Assembly: GCA_945886995.1 (NCBI GenBank)
Contig: CAMCZJ010000153.1
Span: 1-7,255, forward strand
Direction: 5' to 3'
Length of the DNA: 7,255 bases
Source: Asaia bogorensis
Lineage (GTDB): Bacteria > Pseudomonadota > Alphaproteobacteria > Acetobacterales > Acetobacteraceae
Shown: positions 5,571 through 7,255 of the stretch, piece after piece
Position numbering within the stretch: position 1 is the stretch's first letter
How the letters are laid out: every line of letters starts with the position of its first letter
Made by a program: the position numbers and the translations under genes
Notes under the pieces: generated by a model
Told to the model about the DNA's origin: nothing
What the model saw: only the letters and a program-made list of their open reading frames with translations
The model's database searches: none

Positions 5571-6929
5571 ATGTTCGGTAAGGTTCTGATCGCCAATCGG
5601 GGCGAGATTGCGCTGCGCGTGCATCGCGCCTGCCAGGAAATGGGCATTCGTACCGTGGCGGTGCATTCCACCGCGGATGCAACGGCGATGCATGTGCGCT
5701 TTGCCGATGAAAGCGTGTGTATTGGGCCGCCGGCTGCGCGTGATTCCTATTTGAACATGGCGGCGGTGATTTCGGCCGCCATGGTGACCGGCGCGGATGC
5801 CATTCATCCGGGCTACGGGTTCCTTTCAGAAAACGCACGCTTTGCCGAAATGGTGGAAGCGCATGGGCTGAAATTCATCGGCCCCGCGCCCGAACACATT
5901 CGCATGATGGGCGACAAGATCGCTGCCAAGGACGCAATGCGGGGCCTGGGCGTGCCGCTGGTGCCTGGTTCCATGGGGGCTTTGGAAACCCTGGAACAGG
6001 CGCGTGAGGTGGCGGAGACGGTGAAATACCCCGTGCTGATCAAGGCCGCCGCCGGCGGCGGTGGGCGCGGCATGAAAGTGGCCCGCAGCGCTGATGAGCT
6101 TGAGGAAGCCTGGAGTGTCGCGCGCGCAGAAGCCAAGGCAGCTTTTGGTGATGACAGCGTTTATCTGGAAAAATACCTCGATCGTCCGCGCCATATTGAA
6201 TTGCAGGTGCTGGCCGACACGCACGGCAATGTAGTGCATTTCGGGGAGCGAGATTGTTCCTTGCAGCGGCGCCATCAGAAGCTGGTGGAAGAAGCGGGCA
6301 GCCCCGCGCTGGATGCCGCCGCGCGCGATGCGCTGGGTGCCACAGTGACCGCGGGGCTATCAAAACTTGGCTACCGCAATGCGGGCACGTTGGAATTCCT
6401 GTGGCAGGATGGGCAATTCGCCTTCATTGAGATGAATACGCGGCTACAGGTGGAACACCCTGTGACCGAAATGGTTTGCGGCATTGACCTGGTGAAGGAA
6501 CAGATCCGCATCGCGGCTGGTGAGGCGCTTGGCTATGGCCAGAAGGATATCCGCTTCTATGGCCACGCGATTGAATGCCGCATCACCGCGGAAGACCCTG
6601 AAAGTTTCGCACCCAATCCCGGCAAGGTGACGACGTATCACGCGCCGGGCGGGCTTGGGGTTCGCGTGGATAGCGCGCTGTATTCTGGCTATGTCGTGCC
6701 GCCGCATTATGACAGCCTGGTTGCCAAGCTGATTGTGCATGCACCAACGCGGGCCGAGGCCATTGGCCGCATGCGCCGTGCTTTGGGTGAAATGGTGGTG
6801 GATGGTATCAAGACAACGCTGCCGCTGCATCGTGCGGTGATGGAAGCGCCTGAATTCCAGGACGGGGATTATACGATCCATTGGCTCGAGAAGTTTGTCG
6901 CGGATAGGAATAGTGACGCGGCGGGGTGA
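5571..6929 (+). CDS. accC: Biotin carboxylase subunit of acetyl-CoA carboxylase
   Basis: AccC uses ATP and bicarbonate to carboxylate the biotin on AccB. The 452-residue sequence is full length for the ATP-grasp biotin carboxylase. It starts with the standard MFGKVLIANRGEIALRV. It then shows DAIHPGYGFLSENARF (77-92), MGDKIAAK (113-120), the glycine-rich ATP loop IKAAAGGGGRGMKV (157-170), ERDCSLQRRHQKLVEE (226-241), GTLEFL (272-277), FIEMNTRLQVEHPVTEMV (285-302) and HAIECRI (332-338). By alignment with the E. coli enzyme, numbering here is one lower: Lys116, Lys158 and Lys237, metal ligands Glu275 and Glu287, catalytic Arg291 and Glu295, and Arg337 all appear present. The likely ribosome site is AGGGG (5559-5563), 7 bases before the ATG. 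It is the last gene of the aroQ-accB-accC cluster; accA and accD are not in the window. Confidence 0.97.
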   Translation: MFGKVLIANRGEIALRVHRACQEMGIRTVAVHSTADATAMHVRFADESVCIGPPAARDSYLNMAAVISAAMVTGADAIHPGYGFLSENARFAEMVEAHGLKFIGPAPEHIRMMGDKIAAKDAMRGLGVPLVPGSMGALETLEQAREVAETVKYPVLIKAAAGGGGRGMKVARSADELEEAWSVARAEAKAAFGDDSVYLEKYLDRPRHIELQVLADTHGNVVHFGERDCSLQRRHQKLVEEAGSPALDAAARDALGATVTAGLSKLGYRNAGTLEFLWQDGQFAFIEMNTRLQVEHPVTEMVCGIDLVKEQIRIAAGEALGYGQKDIRFYGHAIECRITAEDPESFAPNPGKVTTYHAPGGLGVRVDSALYSGYVVPPHYDSLVAKLIVHAPTRAEAIGRMRRALGEMVVDGIKTTLPLHRAVMEAPEFQDGDYTIHWLEKFVADRNSDAAG

Positions 6930-7109
6930 GTGCTGCTGCGGTCATTTGGGCTGCGGGGGAGGTTGGCGGGCCGCGCAGCAAGCAATGAGTGGTGGGCGCG
7001 GGGCGAATAAATCAACCAATCTCCCATTCGCCCAGAGCATACGCCCACGGCATGACGGGCCAGGAGAACGCCGGCCCGGCGCGCTGATGTTTTTCAAGGG
7101 GGCGAGCGA
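6930..7109. other. Intergenic region after accC with no convincing gene
   Basis: This 180-base stretch separates accC from the partial gene at the right edge. A frame running from inside accC to 7125 crosses it but looks like low-complexity shadow coding, with no family resemblance. Two imperfect structures are present. TGCTGCTGCGG (6931-6941) pairs with CCGCGCAGCA (6971-6980) with one bulged base and a 29-base loop. CGCCG-GCC-CGGCG (7069-7081) is followed 8 bases later by five T (7090-7094). Neither has the T run directly after the stem that a classic terminator needs. GGGCC (7057-7061) can also pair with GGCCC (7073-7077). A promoter for the next gene is expected here, but I could not place one. 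Confidence 0.4.
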
Positions 7110-7255
7110 ATGTCAAAAATCTTGAACATTTGCGTTGGGCACAAGCCATTTCCTTCGCCATACAATCATTATTTTGATTACATGCTAAGCCCTTTTCCCA
7201 TCTCCTCAGATGGTCGCGTTATCGTCGTTCCTCGCCATTTGTTTGGCGAAAACGG
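7110..7255 (+). CDS. Start of an AT-richer gene, possibly DUF4422/glycan-synthesis-like (partial)
   Basis: From the ATG at 7110-7112 the frame is open for 48 codons to the window edge. AAGGGGG (7096-7102) lies 7 bases before it, a strong ribosome site. The protein begins MSKILNICVGHKPFPSPYNH, continues with YFDYMLSPFPIS and then RVIVVPRHLFGEN. A short beta strand followed by a VGHKPF-like motif resembles the opening of DUF4422 proteins, often found with polysaccharide biosynthesis genes. With only 48 residues this is a tentative impression. By hand count 7111-7255 is about 44% GC, against about 65% in a sampled line of accC, so the gene may come from a horizontally acquired region. The existence of a gene is likely; its function is unresolved. 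Confidence 0.65.
   Translation, partial: MSKILNICVGHKPFPSPYNHYFDYMLSPFPISSDGRVIVVPRHLFGEN

Noticed and set aside
7057..7094. Rho-independent terminator after accC
   Set aside because: GC-rich repeats are present, but the T run begins 8 bases after the stem and lies just before the next gene's ribosome site, so a terminator is not supported.
6895..7125. A 76-codon plus-strand frame spanning the accC end and the intergenic region
   Set aside because: It starts inside accC, has low-complexity composition with no family features, and overlaps the better supported start at 7110.
1..7255. CRISPR arrays, tRNA/rRNA genes, insertion sequences or defence systems
   Set aside because: I saw no regularly spaced repeats, no tRNA-like or rRNA-like segments, no transposase motifs and no defence-family proteins; nearly all the sequence is accounted for by ordinary metabolic genes.

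Overview
The window looks like chromosomal DNA from a GC-rich alphaproteobacterium (one hand-counted coding line is about 65% GC). I lean towards Rhodospirillales/Acetobacteraceae, on the aroQ-accB-accC cluster, the Aat sequence type and an orphan TctC-type binding protein; that placement is inference. Most of the window is ordinary core metabolism, and I do not see an obviously new multi-gene system.

Left part (1-2343, minus strand). Three genes read leftwards: a tripartite tricarboxylate transporter (TTT) substrate-binding protein of the TctC/Bug family, a glutathione S-transferase-like protein, and a glyoxalase-like VOC protein cut by the window edge. The last two overlap by 4 bases (ATGA) and are probably translationally coupled. 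A divergent Lrp/AsnC-type regulator (2344-2808) faces the binding-protein gene across a 140-base intergenic region. This suggests, but does not prove, that it controls that small uptake/detoxification operon and itself.

Middle part (2344-4499). The regulator is followed 33 bases later by aat (leucyl/phenylalanyl-tRNA--protein transferase, N-degron pathway). Converging on aat from the right is a thiS-thiG pair for the thiazole half of thiamine. The 3' ends of aat and thiG overlap by 15 bases.

Right part (4500-6929, plus strand). A 109-base divergent region rich in inverted repeats separates thiS from aroQ (type II 3-dehydroquinase, GTG start). aroQ overlaps accB (biotin carboxyl carrier protein) by ATGA, and accC (biotin carboxylase) follows after 39 bases. 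Together they link shikimate-pathway and fatty-acid precursor supply in one apparent operon.

Right edge (6930-7255). After accC there is a 180-base non-coding stretch. It is followed by the start of an AT-richer reading frame (about 44% GC) with a good ribosome binding site. Its N-terminus is tentatively like DUF4422/glycan-synthesis proteins. This may mark the border of an accessory, possibly surface-polysaccharide, region lying mostly outside the window.
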